From Microcoleus sp. AS-A8 (GTDB taxonomy: Bacteria; Cyanobacteriota; Cyanobacteriia; Cyanobacteriales; Coleofasciculaceae): a stretch of DNA of 64,000 nt. A model generated the notes under the pieces. The model was not told the origin of the DNA. It searched no databases and saw only the letters and a list, made by a program, of their open reading frames with translations. The position numbers and the translations under genes were made by a program. This document shows positions 28,229-37,771 of the stretch, piece by piece. The stretch spans positions 1-64,000 of the forward strand of contig JAMPKV010000017.1 in NCBI GenBank assembly GCA_039962225.1, written 5' to 3'. The stretch's first letter is position 1; every line of letters starts with the position of its first letter.

Positions 28229-31200
28229 CTACCTGAAAACGGCTGTAAGCAAACACGCGATCGCTTTTACCAATTCCTCAGGTTCGACAGGCTTGGAGAT
28301 ATGCATCCCAAATCCGGCAGCTAAGGCTTGCTGTTGATTGATTTCTCCGGCATAGGCAGTAAGTGCGATCGCAGGAATCATGCCTCCCTGTTCAGGCGAC
28401 CACTTTCTAATTTGCCGAATCAGGGCATAACCATCCATCTCCGGCATCCCGATATCACATAACAGCAGATCGGGAACCGATTGATTCAGGAACGTTAACG
28501 CCTGTGCAGCCGAAGCGGCTGTCGTAACTTGTGCACCAGACCCCATCAGGGTGAATGCTGCCAACTCCCGCATATCTGCATCGTCGTCCACAACCAAAAC
28601 ATGAACACCTGCTAAGTCTGTCGCACTTTCTGGGTGTCTGTCATCAGAAGAGGGTTCCGGCTCTACGATGTTTAATGGTAGCCGGATGGTAAATGTAGCC
28701 CCTAAATTCTGTCCTAAGCTGTCTGCTTGAACGGTTCCTCCATGCAGTTCGGTAAAATGGCGGACGATCGCCAGCCCCAATCCCAATCCGCCGAATTGCC
28801 GGGTTGTTGTGCCATCTTCTTGACGGAAGTAGTCAAACACATAAGGTAAGAACTCTGGACTGATGCCTTTTCCAGTATCTTTGACTTGAATCTGAGCATA
28901 GGTGCCAACTTGCTCTAGTTGCACCTCGATTCGTCCTCCACTTGGGGTGAACTTCACGGCATTGGAGACGAGGTTCCAAACTACCTGTTGCAGGCGATTT
29001 GTATCACCTGCAACCGTTCCTGAAATCGGATTAAATGTGGTCTGGATTTGAATGTGTTTGGCTTCAGCTGCCAGTCGTACCGTTTCCAGGGCGGCTTCAA
29101 TCGTTGCCCCTAGATTCACAGGAGCGACGTTTAACGTCATTTTTCCTTGCAGAATGCGCGAGACATCCAACAAGTCCTCAATTAATTGCGCTTGCAGCTT
29201 GGCGTTGCGTTCGATCGTTTCCAGGGCTTGCTGGGTTTTTGTGGCATCTAGTCGCCCAGTTCGGAGCAATTTTGTCCAACCCAGAATCGGATTGAGGGGC
29301 GATCGCAACTCGTGGGACAACACCGCCAAGAATTCGTCTTTAATCCGGTTAGCGGCTTCTGCTTTTGCGCGATCGCGTTGAGCCACCCGGTACAACTGAG
29401 CATTGTCGATCGCCAAGGAAGCACGACGCGCCAATTCCTCTGCCAGTTGCAAATCTGCTGAGGTATACCGTCGTCCAGATTCGGCTGAGATAAAGGAAAT
29501 GACCCCTAGAATTCGTGCCTGAGTTCGTAGTGGCACCGTCATTACGGATCTGAATCCAACCTGCCGCAGAATCTCTAAATGCTCTGAATCACGCGCTGCC
29601 TGTACCAACAGTTCATCGGGAATCTCCGGCACCAAATCAGATTCCCCAGTTCGCAATGTAAATGCAGCACCGCGAGGGTCATCGGGGTTTATAGGATACT
29701 TGTCTCTAATCTGATAGGCCCATTCCAGCTTGGCAGGGTCGATGTGAGCAACTGCAATCTGCTCGATCGCACCCTCCTCTTCTATCATGTGAACCGTACA
29801 CCAGTCCGCTAATTCCGGCACTGTAAGCTGCGCGACTCGCTCTAGAGTCGTTTGATAATCGAGTGAGGATGCAAGCACCGCACTTGCCTCAGAGAGAAAG
29901 CGTTGGGCAAGCTCTAACCTGACGCGTTCAGTCACATCGACTACATAAATTAAAACCCCTTCTACCTGACCATTTGAGTTAACAGTCGGAAGATAGTAAA
30001 CGTTGTAATAACCGGGACGGCGATCGCTGCGTCCGGGAACATTCACCGCAAAGTTGGGTGAGATGAAAGGATTGCCTGTGGCGTAAATCTGATGAAAGAC
30101 TTCGACTAATTTGGGATCGGATTGACCAAAAAGTTCTGGAATGGAATGTCCTAAGTGTTGTTTTCGGGTTAATCCATTAATTTCTGCTAATGCTTCGTTG
30201 ATGGCAATAAATCGCTGCTTTTCATCTAACAGGGCAAGTCCAACCGGAGACGTGTCAAAAATAGTTGCCAGTTGGTGCTGTGCGGCTTCTGCCTGAGAAC
30301 GGGCAATGCGTTCGCGCTCTAGTAGTTGTTCTCGTTCCTGTTCGGCTTGCTTGCGCTCTGTGATCTCAATGACAACTCCGATCGAGTGCTTGGCCTTTCC
30401 CTGAGAATCATAAGTAAACTGTCCTCTCACTTCGACCCAGTGAATGGAGCCATCTGACCAACGCAGACGATATTCATCGTGAAACTCCTTCTTGTCAGCT
30501 AAGGCTTGCTGAAGCTTTGCCTCAACTTCTGCTAAGTCATCGGGATGAACCCGACTTGCCCAAATCTCATAGCTGGGTTCACACTCATTGGGTTGCAGAC
30601 CCAAGACGGTGAAGTGTCCTTCTGACCAAAGCGATGCATGGGTCTGCATATCCCAGTCCCAAGTTCCCATACGTCCGACCTTCAGCGCGAGTTTCAGGTG
30701 AGCTTCACTTTCTCGCAATTCCTCTTCTGAGCGCGATCGCTCTACGGCTAGCCAAGTTTTTTGAGCAATTCGCTCCATCAGCACCACATCGTCCTCCGTC
30801 CAGTGGCGAACAGAGACATGGTGCAACACCAACAATGCAACAAATCGCCCTTCTTTCACCAAGGGAACACATAGGAGAGATTTGGTTTGAATTGCGTCAA
30901 AGGTAGCAGCCCCCGATCCGGCAGTCCGAGGATCGCGATCGACATCGTCCACGGCGATTGTTCTGCCTTGCTTTAATTCAGCAATCAGTTCATGACCAAA
31001 CGAATCCATGTGATGGCTACCGACGATGCTGATTACACCATTGCAATAGTCGTGATCGACGATAACGTATTCCTGAGTAGAATCAATTTCGCCGTAGGTA
31101 CAGCGAGTGACATCAAAGTGTCGCCCTGTGGCACAAACCACCTGCCACATAATTTCTTTAGGGTCTTGAATGGCACGAATCGCGTCATTCAATTCGATTA

Positions 31201-33805
31201 GGAATTGCTGAATTTCTTCTTTCTGCTGGAGGTTCTTGAGTAGTTGTTCAATTTGTTGCCTTGCCCGCACCTGGGCTGTCACTTCAATGTTATAAATCAA
31301 CACGCCCTGAATGGTTCCTTCGGCATCCCGCCAAGCCGGACAGATGCAGTTGAAAAATCCCTCTTCCAACACACCATCGCCGTTCCGATCCCAGTAAGCA
31401 GGCGACTCATTCCGAATAAATGTTTCTCCCGTCCGGTAAACGCGCTCAATGACATCAAAGTAAATTTGCCCCTCTAGCTCCGGGAAAACCTCCCGCATTG
31501 ATTTCCCGATCATGTCTGGAGTGCGTCCAGTCCCTTGCAGATAGGTGGGATTGGCAAATTCATACACAAGATCGGGACCTTTCACAATGCCAATCATCGC
31601 AGGGAACTGCATCAGGATGTCATACAACCGCTTGCGTTCGCTTTCTGCTTCGAGTCGGGCAGTTTGTTCTCGTTTTAAAAGGCGATCGCGTTCTGCTTCG
31701 ATCTGTTTGCGTTCTGTAATATCAACCGAAACGCCAATCATGCGAACTCCTTGCCCCGTCTCATCCCGATAGACTTGCCCCTGACTGTTGAGCCAGCGCA
31801 CAACGCCGTCTGGACAAATTACCCGATACTCCGGTGCGTAGGGCTGTTCTCCAGCTATTGCCCCTACCGTCGCTTGGAGCACCTGTTGTCGATCGTCTGG
31901 ATGAATGAGCGCAACAAACTCTTCTCCCGTCCCTTCATGAAGACCCCAAACGTCTAGAGCATTAGCAGAACACACCACTCGATTGCTCTGCAAATCCATA
32001 TCCCAGACAACCATCTGAGCCGCTGTCAGTGCCAATCGTAAGCGTTCTTCGCTCTCTCGTAATGCCTGTTCAACTTGTTTGTAATCGGTCACATCACGCG
32101 CAATACTCAGTACTGTTTCCACGGAGCCATCACTGGCAAATTCAGGTACGAGACGCGACTGATACCATCGAATACCATTGAGAGTCGGAAACTTAAATTC
32201 AATCGTTTGTTCTTGTCCGGTTTCAAAGACTTGCTGCAAACTGTCATGCAAAATGCGATACATGTCTTCTGGCATTCCTAGCTCGGCATTAGTCCTGCCA
32301 AGAAATTGCTCTGATGGAATACCTGTTGCCAGTTCTATAGAAGGGCTGACATAAAGGTGACGAAATTCTGAATCAATTCGGCTAATAATGTCTGGGGCAT
32401 TTTCAGCCACCATTTTGAACTGTTGCTCTCGCTGCCGCAGTTGGCGTTCCAAGCGTTTGCGCTCCGTTAAGTCGATTAAGAAGCCTACACCTAAATTGTT
32501 GGGTCCTCCTAAATAGGCAGTCCCAATTAAAACGGGAACCCGGCGACCATCTTTACGAATGTATTCTTTCTCAAACGGCGCATGGCGACCAACTTGTTTC
32601 ATCTGTGCCATTGCTTGCTCGTCTAAATGCCGAAACTCCGGTGGAGTAATCTCTAGGAAGTTTACCTCTCCCGATAAAACTTCTTCTCGCGTGTAGCCTA
32701 AAGTTGCTAACCAAGCGTCGTTGACTTCCAGAATATTGCCTTGAAAGTCGCCAATAATAATGCCAATGAGATTTGCCTCCAATAATCCTCGTAGCCGCGA
32801 TTCACTCTCGCGTAAGGCTTGCTCTACACGTTGGCGTTCGCGTAGCGCAGCTTGCTGTTCGCTCACGTCTTGGAAGACAACAACGGCTGCAACAATCTGC
32901 CCCTGCTTATCTAAAATTGGTGCTGAGTTGACGTTAATGAAAATGCGGCTACCATCATTTCGATGAATTTCTATCTCTTCGTTGGTAACGACTTCACCTG
33001 TTTTTAGCGATCGCACCAATGGATACTCATGAGGCGAATAGAGTTGACCATCTAAGTGAAAGATTTCACTTGGAATAATGGGTGCATAGTCCTCAATCTC
33101 CAGCAATTGTTCATAGCCATACCCAACAATTTGCTTGGTTTGTTCGTTCGCCAGAACTAATTTATTGGATGCTGCATCGGCAATCATGACTCCAGCAGGC
33201 ATTTGTCGCAAAACGGCTTCAAATCGGGCGCGTTCAATTTCCAGCTCGTGCAACAATTGTTCTCGTTCTGCCTCCCCTTGCTTGCGCTCCGTCACATCCC
33301 GAAAATAAACGGCTACCCCTGCTGTAGAGGGATAGGCATTCACCTCTAACCAATACTGGATAGGTTCCTCAAATTCTTCCCAGGAAACAGGAACCTGTTC
33401 CATCACTGCCCGATGTAGTTCCCGATAAGCAATTCTACCGACCAGATCGGGAAAAACCTCATTCCAAACGTGTTTTCCCAGTAACTCTTCTGGCGTTTTG
33501 TGCAGGATTTTAGCCGCCGCCCGATTCACGTAGGTGTAACGCCAGTCGCGATCGAAGGCGACAAACGCATCCGTAATGCTTTCAAGAATCGTTGCCACCT
33601 TGTGTTCAGTTTCTTGGGCAGCGAGCAACTGTTCGCCTTCAAGAGTGCGGGCAAAGCGTTCAATGACTTCAGAGCGAGAGATTCCTCGTTTATGAGCCTC
33701 TTGATCGAGTGATCGCCATGCTGTATTGGTCAGAGATACGCTAACTCGTTGTTTTGTCTCCGAGTTCCAATTGTTAACAAACTTGCCTGTGGCGTCGCGC
33801 TTCAT
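28229..33805 (-). CDS. Giant multi-PAS/GAF hybrid histidine kinase with an N-terminal ribbon-helix-helix-like segment
   Basis: An approximately 1858-residue soluble kinase. The first 60 residues contain KQRVSVSLTNTAW and KRGISRSEVIERFAR, the pattern of a ribbon-helix-helix DNA-binding fold. Then follow six PAS domains, a GAF, two more PAS, a second GAF, HisKA (His in VLSHELRSPLNPI), an ATPase domain (DTGKGIS, GGLGLGLAIV) and a C-terminal receiver (LLLCDIGMPEMDG). Most PAS domains end in the DxTERK linker. No membrane helix is present, so it is cytoplasmic. An ATG 12 codons upstream (33841) would add a short hydrophobic start and is less likely. The receiver may pass phosphate to an unlinked partner. 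Confidence 0.88.
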   Translation of the reverse strand: MKRDATGKFVNNWNSETKQRVSVSLTNTAWRSLDQEAHKRGISRSEVIERFARTLEGEQLLAAQETEHKVATILESITDAFVAFDRDWRYTYVNRAAAKILHKTPEELLGKHVWNEVFPDLVGRIAYRELHRAVMEQVPVSWEEFEEPIQYWLEVNAYPSTAGVAVYFRDVTERKQGEAEREQLLHELEIERARFEAVLRQMPAGVMIADAASNKLVLANEQTKQIVGYGYEQLLEIEDYAPIIPSEIFHLDGQLYSPHEYPLVRSLKTGEVVTNEEIEIHRNDGSRIFINVNSAPILDKQGQIVAAVVVFQDVSEQQAALRERQRVEQALRESESRLRGLLEANLIGIIIGDFQGNILEVNDAWLATLGYTREEVLSGEVNFLEITPPEFRHLDEQAMAQMKQVGRHAPFEKEYIRKDGRRVPVLIGTAYLGGPNNLGVGFLIDLTERKRLERQLRQREQQFKMVAENAPDIISRIDSEFRHLYVSPSIELATGIPSEQFLGRTNAELGMPEDMYRILHDSLQQVFETGQEQTIEFKFPTLNGIRWYQSRLVPEFASDGSVETVLSIARDVTDYKQVEQALRESEERLRLALTAAQMVVWDMDLQSNRVVCSANALDVWGLHEGTGEEFVALIHPDDRQQVLQATVGAIAGEQPYAPEYRVICPDGVVRWLNSQGQVYRDETGQGVRMIGVSVDITERKQIEAERDRLLKREQTARLEAESERKRLYDILMQFPAMIGIVKGPDLVYEFANPTYLQGTGRTPDMIGKSMREVFPELEGQIYFDVIERVYRTGETFIRNESPAYWDRNGDGVLEEGFFNCICPAWRDAEGTIQGVLIYNIEVTAQVRARQQIEQLLKNLQQKEEIQQFLIELNDAIRAIQDPKEIMWQVVCATGRHFDVTRCTYGEIDSTQEYVIVDHDYCNGVISIVGSHHMDSFGHELIAELKQGRTIAVDDVDRDPRTAGSGAATFDAIQTKSLLCVPLVKEGRFVALLVLHHVSVRHWTEDDVVLMERIAQKTWLAVERSRSEEELRESEAHLKLALKVGRMGTWDWDMQTHASLWSEGHFTVLGLQPNECEPSYEIWASRVHPDDLAEVEAKLQQALADKKEFHDEYRLRWSDGSIHWVEVRGQFTYDSQGKAKHSIGVVIEITERKQAEQEREQLLERERIARSQAEAAQHQLATIFDTSPVGLALLDEKQRFIAINEALAEINGLTRKQHLGHSIPELFGQSDPKLVEVFHQIYATGNPFISPNFAVNVPGRSDRRPGYYNVYYLPTVNSNGQVEGVLIYVVDVTERVRLELAQRFLSEASAVLASSLDYQTTLERVAQLTVPELADWCTVHMIEEEGAIEQIAVAHIDPAKLEWAYQIRDKYPINPDDPRGAAFTLRTGESDLVPEIPDELLVQAARDSEHLEILRQVGFRSVMTVPLRTQARILGVISFISAESGRRYTSADLQLAEELARRASLAIDNAQLYRVAQRDRAKAEAANRIKDEFLAVLSHELRSPLNPILGWTKLLRTGRLDATKTQQALETIERNAKLQAQLIEDLLDVSRILQGKMTLNVAPVNLGATIEAALETVRLAAEAKHIQIQTTFNPISGTVAGDTNRLQQVVWNLVSNAVKFTPSGGRIEVQLEQVGTYAQIQVKDTGKGISPEFLPYVFDYFRQEDGTTTRQFGGLGLGLAIVRHFTELHGGTVQADSLGQNLGATFTIRLPLNIVEPEPSSDDRHPESATDLAGVHVLVVDDDADMRELAAFTLMGSGAQVTTAASAAQALTFLNQSVPDLLLCDIGMPEMDGYALIRQIRKWSPEQGGMIPAIALTAYAGEINQQQALAAGFGMHISKPVEPEELVKAIACLLTAVFR

Positions 33806-33841
33806 GAAGAGCCATCCGTATACATACACGGTCTTCTCCAT

Positions 33842-34261
33842 TCAAACTGACTTACTCTCTGAGGAGAATCCGCCTGAAGACTGATGCTTTGCATTTTGAG
33901 CTGAGGAATAAACCTTAGAGAGTTGCTTCGGATTCAATTATGTGCATTTTGATTACACGCGATAGCTGGTAAATTCAAGACGAATTCTTTCTGACCTATT
34001 TTTATTATTAAATAACACCAACTAAAATCGCTCATAAATTTTACCCAATCGAATTAATTATAAAACCAGTATTTCTACTGAACCATAAAATCAGGGTTTT
34101 TACGGATGCAGAGGAGTTGCACCTTAAGAGTATATTGAGCACAGAGAAATACGTTTTTCGTAAGACAAACGTATGATGAGGCGTATGACACTCGCCTAAA
34201 AATTTTTCAAGCCATCAAGGCGAAAGCCTTAATAGTTGACAGCACTTACTGAAAGACTGTG
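33842..34261. promoter_or_regulatory. Divergent intergenic region, A/T rich
   Basis: About 420 bases between the giant kinase (minus) and the cupin gene (plus), holding both promoters by position. Rich in A and T around 33950-34110. No ribosomal, RNA or small protein gene was recognised. Confidence 0.4.
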
Positions 34262-34990
34262 ATGACAGCATTTTTAACTCAGTTATCGACCTTATCTCAG
34301 CAGCAATCATACCGGAAAACTGAAAATATCAAAAGTTTAGAAACTCTGATAGCGCCACTTTCTTTAAAAGAATTTTTTAAAAAATACTGGAAAAGAAAAG
34401 CGGCTATCATTGCTGATGACAATCCTCAAAAGTTTCGCCAGCTATTGCATTGGGAGCAATTGCAAAACCTATTAATTGAATGTCCGGAAAATCAAATGAA
34501 GTGTTTTGATAATGGGCCTCCAATTCCAGGAGAAAAGGCCAACCTGCTACAAAGATGGCATCAAGGTCAAACTCTTCATATCGAAAGAATTGAAAAATTA
34601 GTGCCAGCTTTAGAACAGTTGTCTGGGCAGATTGCGGAAGACCTAAAAGCTTCGACAAAGATGTATGCGTTCTGCTCGCATCCCAATCGTCCTGGCGCTC
34701 ACTTACACTACGATCGCTTTGATGTTTTCGTTTTGCAAATTCAAGGCTATAAAAAGTGGCAAGTCCAGTTGAATCGTGGAAGAAAACCGTATTTGGAGCG
34801 CGTGTTAAAGCCAGGAGACTTATTATATTTGCCAAGGGGACATTGGCATCAAGCGGTTGCCTCTCAAGAACAGTCGTTACATTTAACCTTGGGAATTTCG
34901 TTCAATAATTTTAATGATAGTCCCCTCGAAGAATCAACGTTCTCTCCATTCCTACTCAAACTCAAAAATAAAATATTTAAAAGGTTTTGA
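34262..34990 (+). CDS. JmjC-like cupin, putative Fe(II)/2-oxoglutarate hydroxylase
   Basis: A 242-residue protein of the cupin_8/ROX type. The N-terminal part has PLSLKEFFKKYWKRKAAII, typical of these enzymes. Iron ligands appear as HYD (near 149-151) in AHLHYDRFDVFVLQI, with the distal His in SLHLTLG. GYKKWQV, KPGDLLYLPRGHWHQ and the surrounding strands complete the fold. Family members hydroxylate ribosomal proteins or RiPP precursors. No RiPP precursor or other maturase was found beside it, so the substrate is unknown. A GTG one codon upstream is possible. Confidence 0.8.
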   Translation: MTAFLTQLSTLSQQQSYRKTENIKSLETLIAPLSLKEFFKKYWKRKAAIIADDNPQKFRQLLHWEQLQNLLIECPENQMKCFDNGPPIPGEKANLLQRWHQGQTLHIERIEKLVPALEQLSGQIAEDLKASTKMYAFCSHPNRPGAHLHYDRFDVFVLQIQGYKKWQVQLNRGRKPYLERVLKPGDLLYLPRGHWHQAVASQEQSLHLTLGISFNNFNDSPLEESTFSPFLLKLKNKIFKRF

Positions 34991-35037
34991 CTGTGAATAA
35001 GTCTTACAGTTAAGGTTCGGTCTGAGAGAATTGCACT

Positions 35038-35961
35038 CTACGGCAATTCTACCGACGTAGGTTTGGCAATATGAGGCAAACCCCAACCTAGCTTTTCGCG
35101 TAAAATTCGGAAAAACTCCGGAGATTGTAAACGGATGAATCGAGCTGAAAATTGCGATCGCTCAACCTTGACGCTATCATCCGGCAACACGTAACACCCG
35201 GCATTGCCATCCACCACTAAAATTAGCTGATTGGGCGCTGCCGGAAAAATCGTCACCGGTTCACTATCCGCAAATACCAGTGCCCTAGACGCCAACGAGT
35301 GAGGACAAATGGGCACCAATTGCAACACCGGTACTCCTGGTGTCACCACCGCGCCCCCAGCACTGAGCGCATAAGCCGTCGAGCCAGTTGGCGTGGAGAG
35401 AATCACACCATCTGCCGCAATATCCACCAATGCATGATGCCCAATTTGAATCTCAAAATGGCACATACAGGTTAACGGCTCCCGATGGAGTACCAGCTCA
35501 TTCAAGCACAGCGCTTCCCACCAAATCGCTTCCTTGCGAACAACCTGAACTGCCAGCATCGTCCGCTCTTCAATCTCATACTCTCCCGCTAGCAACTTTT
35601 CCAACACACGGGGCAACTCGTTCACATAAGCCTCAGTTAAGAAGCCCATGTGACCCGTATTGATGGTGAGCAACGGGATACCATAGGGCGCTACCTGGCG
35701 AAACGCAGCTAAAACTGTACCATCTCCTCCCAATGCGATCGCAAAGGTCATCTTTTCATCAAAACCAGGAGGTGCCAACTTATCGATCGGTGTATGACAA
35801 ATCGGCGAGTCAGGGCGAGAATAACCCAGAATTCCTCCGACTCCTGTAGCCATATAAACGTCCCAACCCGCCGCACTCAACTTGTCTTGCAACTCTACGG
35901 CAAGGCGACAAGCTGCGGGTTTGAGATCGTTATAAATGATGCCTGCTTTGGGTATGCTCAC
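35038..35961 (-). CDS. nadK: NAD kinase
   Basis: A 307-residue NAD kinase that makes NADP from NAD. Motif [11 protein letters not shown] and the [17 protein letters not shown] block are intact, with the [11 protein letters not shown] and GNAGCYVLP segments. The [12 protein letters not shown] insert between the first strand and the GGDGT loop is typical of one of the two cyanobacterial NAD kinase groups. It stands alone in its orientation beside ycf39. Confidence 0.93.
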   Translation of the reverse strand: MSIPKAGIIYNDLKPAACRLAVELQDKLSAAGWDVYMATGVGGILGYSRPDSPICHTPIDKLAPPGFDEKMTFAIALGGDGTVLAAFRQVAPYGIPLLTINTGHMGFLTEAYVNELPRVLEKLLAGEYEIEERTMLAVQVVRKEAIWWEALCLNELVLHREPLTCMCHFEIQIGHHALVDIAADGVILSTPTGSTAYALSAGGAVVTPGVPVLQLVPICPHSLASRALVFADSEPVTIFPAAPNQLILVVDGNAGCYVLPDDSVKVERSQFSARFIRLQSPEFFRILREKLGWGLPHIAKPTSVELP

Positions 35962-36218
35962 CAGTCTGCGTAGGGGTCAAGTAAACTGAACTAGCGCTTT
36001 GGTGTGACCTTAAACAAGGATTTCCCTGGCAATACTTTACCAGCGGTTCACTACGAGAGCGACTACGTAAAGAGGCACGGAGTAGAGAGTAGTAGCACTC
36101 AACCATCACTCCTATGCCTTTTTCAGGGAATGCCTTGAGGAAGGAATCCAGTATTTTTGCTTATCAACTTATTTTATCTTGATATATGATAATCGCCTTT
36201 TCTGTGTCGAAACATCCT

Positions 36219-37196
36219 TTACTGAGTTTTAAAGGGAGTTTTCTTCTTCTTTTTCGCTTTGTCTTTCTCGAATTCGATCTCCTTGAGCTTTTTCATGATT
36301 CGGCTGAAGTAGTCTTTTAGGTAAGCTTCTAAGGTTGTCGTTTCTTTAGGGTCTAGACCCAATACTTCGTAAACTTCATCCATTGGAGCATCCAGGGGTT
36401 TCCCGTTTGCCAACACTTCGGTAAAGGCTAAGCGATCCGATACATTCCAGCCCCACTGAAAAAACCGCAGAATCTGGCGCACAGCCCGCAGTAAATTCAG
36501 GGGGAGTCGGGCAATTTTGGCTTCTTTCCCTGACAATCGCTCACACAGGCGGATAATCTCATAAGCTCCCCAAGCCCTAGTGCCCACCACGGGAAAAGAC
36601 TTATTTACAGTTTCTGGAACCTCAAGGGCACGAACCGCAAATTTGGCAACGTCTTGAGTGTCCATGTAGGCAATGGGAGAACTCTCCCCAGTAATCCAAA
36701 CCGCCTGTTTGTCTAAAATCGGAATGGCGTACTGACCAATTAGCCCTTGCATAAAGCCACAGGGTCGCAAAATCGTGTATTTTAATCCCGATTCAGCCAA
36801 GAAAAGTTCCGTACACCGCTTGATTTCCATCAGCGGGACATTGGGAAAATTTTGAGCATCTAGAATTGAGAAGAAAATAAAGTGTTCAACACCTGCCGCC
36901 ACCGCCGCTTGAATCAATGAAACTTTGCCGTCCCAATCCACCTGTTTAATGGTGAGAGAGTCTGTTGCTCTTGATGTTGCTGCATCAATGACAGCCGTGA
37001 CTTCTTCGAGGGCGGGCTTCAGGGTTTCGGGGGCGGTGAGATCCCCTTGTACAAGTTCGGCTCCCCATTCTTTGAGAAAGGCAGCTTTTCTGGGACTGCG
37101 TACCAAACATCGGACCTGATGGCCTTCGTCGAGTGCACGACGAACCACCTGTCTCCCCAGGGTGCCAGTTGCACCTACGACCAACAAATTCATCAA
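36219..37196 (-). CDS. ycf39: Photosystem II assembly factor Ycf39
   Basis: A 325-residue atypical SDR protein with NAD(P) motif VVGATGTLGRQVVR, the CLVRSPRKAAFLKEWGAELV block, DAATSRATDSLTIKQVDW and the family-specific LGLDPKETTTLEAYLKDYF end. Ycf39 (plant HCF244) binds high-light-inducible proteins and helps deliver chlorophyll to newly made D1 during photosystem II assembly. The tail after residue 305 is very Lys-rich, as in other cyanobacterial members. petM lies just upstream on the same strand, an arrangement often seen in cyanobacteria. Confidence 0.93.
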   Translation of the reverse strand: MMNLLVVGATGTLGRQVVRRALDEGHQVRCLVRSPRKAAFLKEWGAELVQGDLTAPETLKPALEEVTAVIDAATSRATDSLTIKQVDWDGKVSLIQAAVAAGVEHFIFFSILDAQNFPNVPLMEIKRCTELFLAESGLKYTILRPCGFMQGLIGQYAIPILDKQAVWITGESSPIAYMDTQDVAKFAVRALEVPETVNKSFPVVGTRAWGAYEIIRLCERLSGKEAKIARLPLNLLRAVRQILRFFQWGWNVSDRLAFTEVLANGKPLDAPMDEVYEVLGLDPKETTTLEAYLKDYFSRIMKKLKEIEFEKDKAKKKKKTPFKTQ

Positions 37197-37380
37197 GGAA
37201 TTTTAGTAAAGAATCTTAAACTTTCTCAATAATATTATCAGAAATCTGCGATCGATTCCATGTAAAAGTCAGTCAAAGCACTCTAACCTTGCCAAAACTC
37301 TAGTTTTGCAGCAGGCCGATGGAGGCACAAAACCAAGCGGTACTGTGGCTTGCCCTGCTCACCTCACATCGGCTCAAGCC

Positions 37381-37491
37381 TTAAGCTTCCTCCTCGCCTC
37401 CCTGGATTTTGAGCAGTAAAAAGCCCAAGCCCAAACCAACCAAAATCAGAGTAAAAGACAATACTGCTGCGTTAAACATCTCACCGTTCAT
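37381..37491 (-). CDS. petM: Cytochrome b6f complex subunit 7
   Basis: A 36-residue protein: [20 protein letters not shown], then a Gly/Leu-rich helix and a KIQGGEEEA end. One transmembrane helix (about residues 8-28). PetM is a small subunit of the cytochrome b6f complex in the thylakoid membrane. The text matches the family start to end, so start and stop are secure. Upstream of ycf39 by about 185 bases on the same strand. Confidence 0.95.
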   Translation of the reverse strand: MNGEMFNAAVLSFTLILVGLGLGFLLLKIQGGEEEA

Positions 37492-37771
37492 TCTTTTTAA
37501 TCTCCTAATGGATTGGTAAAGTGTGTGTCAAAGGGTGAGCGCCCCACGGGGCAAAGGTATTTGCCAAGCGTGTGCATCGTGCGATCGCCAAACCGTTGGA
37601 GCCGTTTGAAAGCTTACACCTAATCAGTAAGCCTGCTCATCCCGCCTGGAACCAGATGCTTTAAAGCATCCAGACTCATTGGGTGTATTGTAGAACAGCG
37701 CGAGAGTCAATCTCCAGGAATAGGTGCTACCAATGGTTGTCGTGGCTCAGAATTGGAGGGGAAAGCCAAAA

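Noticed and set aside
29035-33712. Many plus-strand frames across the giant kinase
   Set aside because: All are antisense to recognisable PAS, GAF and kinase domains.
34407-34835. 142-codon minus-strand frame
   Set aside because: Fully antisense to the JmjC-like gene, whose conserved motifs prove the plus frame.
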